NCBI GenBank assembly: GCA_002402275.1
Contig: DHFN01000147.1
Span: 1 to 8,070, forward strand
Direction: 5' to 3'
Length of the DNA: 8,070 nucleotides
Origin: Anaerolineales bacterium UBA4823
Lineage (GTDB): Bacteria > Chloroflexota > Anaerolineae > Anaerolineales > UBA4823
Positions 6,712 to 8,070 of the stretch are shown here, piece by piece. The notes under the pieces were generated by a model that worked only from the letters and a program-made list of their open reading frames with translations, was not told the origin of the DNA and made no database searches. Made by a program: the position numbers and the translations under genes. Within the stretch, counting starts at the first letter, position 1. Every line of letters begins with the position of its first letter.

Positions 6712-7719
6712 TTACCCTGCCCATGCCTTGATATTTTCCATCCCAACCTGAAACGCACGAGCCTTTAGCAAGTACCCATCTCCAAACCAAATCGATTTCA
6801 AATGTTGATCAAGATTTGTAGTCGTGCTGGGATAGTCTACCATTTCGGCGACCCCGTTATAAGCTGCCCATAAGGTGCGAGATACTCCCTTTTCCGTGTT
6901 GCCGCGACCTGATTCAAAGTATCTTTCAGCGTTTACACGATTCCTTTTTATGCGCTCAAGGCCAAGCTCATCCCCTGGATCTCTGGGGTCAGGAAACAGG
7001 ATTTTATAATAAGCGGCAATTTTTTCTGTATTCATATTCACAGACGCCATTCTTTTTAAATCAGCCTCGATTATTTCAAATTGGTTGTGAATAATTCCAA
7101 GCAAATCTTCCGCCTGACGCATGCGGGTACGCAAATTACGAGTGTGAGAAATATGAATTGTTGGACCGCGCCTCAAGGAAAGCGTGAGTGTGTTCTGGCA
7201 TACGACCCGAATAGGGGTAAATTTCATTTGAACGCTGGACTTGCCGTCATGGCTATTGCTGAGTAACAGATACTTATCGCAGATGTCGTCCCCAACTACG
7301 CGAATTGATTCAGGTAATTTTGCCAGGATCCAAACCCGTTCACCATTACCCAGCGCGCCTGCAGTGTGGTATATGGCGGCTTTTTGCCCTACCACATCAT
7401 CAAAGAATTCAAATGCCTCATGATTTTGTAATAGCTGGTAGCCTCCGCTGACAATACCAAAGTAGGGGCCAGGTTTATCCTGCTGCCATAGATCTTTGCG
7501 CATAATGACAAACTGATTTTCGACCGTCTGGTATGTTGTAGGAGTTTTGACCTTCAGGGGGTATTTATCCACCAGCCAATCCAGCCCGGCTGCCTGGATG
7601 GCTTCTTTTGAAGTCGCGGGCTGCTCTAGCTTTTTGCCCAGCCTGTGCCAGGGCGTATCCCCCGCGTACATCATGGATATTTGACCGCTAACCGGATCGG
7701 TATATAAATTGTGCGGCAT
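6712..7719 (-). CDS. DUF932 (TIGR03299, phage/plasmid-like) protein
   Basis: A full-length 335-residue DUF932 protein. Family hallmarks in order are TPWHRLGK (22-29), GYQLLQNHEAFEFFDD (93-108), GALGNGERVWILAKLP (121-136), KYLLLSNSHDG (149-159), the conserved core PIRVVCQNTL (169-178), WAAYNGVAEMVDY (284-296) and WFGDG (311-315). Members occur on phages, plasmids and integrated elements; their biochemical role is not established. The start is well fixed by AGGAGGT five bases upstream of the ATG at 7719, the best ribosome site in the window, suggesting strong translation. It is bracketed by two paralogous tiny ORFs, and the operon continues into the HEPN-like and nuclease genes. Its presence suggests that this segment came from, or still belongs to, a mobile element. 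Confidence 0.92.
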   Translation of the reverse strand: MPHNLYTDPVSGQISMMYAGDTPWHRLGKKLEQPATSKEAIQAAGLDWLVDKYPLKVKTPTTYQTVENQFVIMRKDLWQQDKPGPYFGIVSGGYQLLQNHEAFEFFDDVVGQKAAIYHTAGALGNGERVWILAKLPESIRVVGDDICDKYLLLSNSHDGKSSVQMKFTPIRVVCQNTLTLSLRRGPTIHISHTRNLRTRMRQAEDLLGIIHNQFEIIEADLKRMASVNMNTEKIAAYYKILFPDPRDPGDELGLERIKRNRVNAERYFESGRGNTEKGVSRTLWAAYNGVAEMVDYPSTTTNLDQHLKSIWFGDGYLLKARAFQVGMENIKAWAG

Positions 7720-7724
7720 CAGGT

Positions 7725-7731
7725 ACCTCCT
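7725..7731 (-). promoter_or_regulatory. Strong ribosome binding site of the DUF932 gene
   Basis: AGGAGGT (minus strand) is a near-perfect Shine-Dalgarno sequence five bases before the ATG at 7719. Confidence 0.8.
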
Positions 7732-7767
7732 GTGGCTTAACTATCGAAAGCGATACACTTTTTTCAA

Positions 7768-7848
7768 CTACCCCACCTTCTTACACTCCACGGACTTCCC
7801 GCCGTGTTTTTCCTGTTCGTGGTTCGCCTTCTCAAAACGCAACACCAT
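7768..7848 (-). CDS. Tiny protein (26 residues), paralogue of the ORF at 6552-6644
   Basis: A short ORF encoding MVLRFEKANHEQEKHG followed by GKSVECKKVG. It aligns almost residue for residue with the C-terminus of the small ORF downstream of the DUF932 gene. Several differences between the two are third-base changes, and one serine is AGT in one copy and TCC in the other, which points to selection on the peptide rather than a recent DNA duplication. AGGGG lies eight bases before the ATG at 7848. An in-frame GTG at 7866 would give 32 residues, and a stop at 7867-7869 rules out anything longer in this frame. It could instead be the remnant of a longer gene. It lies 48 bases upstream of the DUF932 start. 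Confidence 0.48.
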   Translation of the reverse strand: MVLRFEKANHEQEKHGGKSVECKKVG

Positions 7849-7864
7849 ATCCCGTACCCCTCTC

Positions 7865-7908
7865 ACTTATGTCGCTTATCAACGCTAGATAATGCCTATA
7901 TCATAAGT
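7865..7908. repeat. Nested imperfect inverted repeat in the spacer
   Basis: ACTTATG (7865-7871) pairs with CATAAGT (7902-7908), and inside it TTATC (7876-7880) pairs with GATAA (7888-7892) around a seven-base loop. It begins one base after the stop of the right-edge gene and runs up to the small ORF. The arms are AT-rich and no U-tract follows, so an operator or weak mRNA structure is as likely as a terminator, and chance is not excluded. I see no convincing promoter beside it. Confidence 0.3.
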
Positions 7909-8070
7909 TCAAGTATTGCCCACAACGACTTTTCCTTCACCAATTGAAGAGACTATGTCTGATAAAGCTTTAATGATATTTATTATTAGTCTCTGATCGC
8001 CCTTAAAATTCTTGTCTGGGGCTGACGCATCATCACGACGCTTTGGGATCCTTAGCCAGGCATTGATCTC
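7909..8070 (-). CDS. C-terminus of an unrecognised gene cut by the right edge
   Basis: One minus-strand frame is open from the window edge for 53 codons to a TGA at 7909-7911, while the other two frames contain stops. The peptide begins EINAWLRIPKRRDDASAPDK and ends with a likely amphipathic helix (LIINIIKALSDIVSSI) and GEGKVVVGNT. It looks like the tail of a soluble protein, but I cannot assign a family from so short a piece. It is on the same strand as the rest, with 60 bases between its stop and the ATG of the first small ORF, and may be the upstream member of the same transcript. Confidence 0.6.
   Translation of the reverse strand, partial: EINAWLRIPKRRDDASAPDKNFKGDQRLIINIIKALSDIVSSIGEGKVVVGNT

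Noticed and set aside
6645..6758. Longer version of the small protein starting with GTG at 6758, inside the DUF932 gene
   Set aside because: The similarity to the paralogous peptide covers only the C-terminal part, the GTG has no visible ribosome site, and the extra region overlaps the DUF932 coding end.
7081..7423. Plus-strand open frames within the DUF932 gene
   Set aside because: They are antisense shadows of a secure, conserved coding region.

Overview
The window is a bacterial accessory region of fairly low GC that looks like a defence island. Every gene I can support lies on the minus strand, so the operon reads from the right edge (8070) to the left edge (1). The phylum cannot be told from the sequence. 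There are no rRNA, tRNA, CRISPR or transposase signatures, and no gene-free stretch reaches 300 bases.

Right part (about 8070-6552), in transcription order: the C-terminus of an unrecognised gene cut by the window edge; a short spacer with a nested inverted repeat; a very small ORF of 26 codons; a DUF932 (phage/plasmid-like TIGR03299) protein with a strong ribosome binding site; and a second small ORF of about 30 codons. The two small ORFs are clear paralogues that bracket the DUF932 gene and differ largely at synonymous positions.

Middle part (6549-3000): five closely packed genes. They are a HEPN-like protein with an RxxxxH motif, a winged-helix-like plus PD-(D/E)XK nuclease, an unrecognised 206-residue protein, a RusA-like protein whose start overlaps that unknown gene, and a second PD-(D/E)XK-type protein with four clustered cysteines.

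Left part (2926-1): a McrBC-like pair. The first is a DUF2357/DUF524-type McrC-like nuclease. The second is a McrB-like AAA+ motor with a large insertion between Walker A and the conserved VRPDW segment. The motor is interrupted by a one-base frameshift at a homopolymer (plus-strand T6 at 76-81). The Walker B segment continues in another frame to the window edge, so the gene is really 1-1360 and extends beyond the window.

Taken together, the island encodes three distinct predicted PD-(D/E)XK nucleases, a RusA-like enzyme, a HEPN protein and one NTP-driven motor, with no DNA methyltransferase in view. The simplest reading is a McrBC-like (type IV) modification-dependent restriction pair downstream of other defence genes. 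Whether these form one multi-component system or several neighbouring ones cannot be settled from the sequence. A possible promoter just upstream of the McrC-like gene hints that the last pair may also be expressed on its own.
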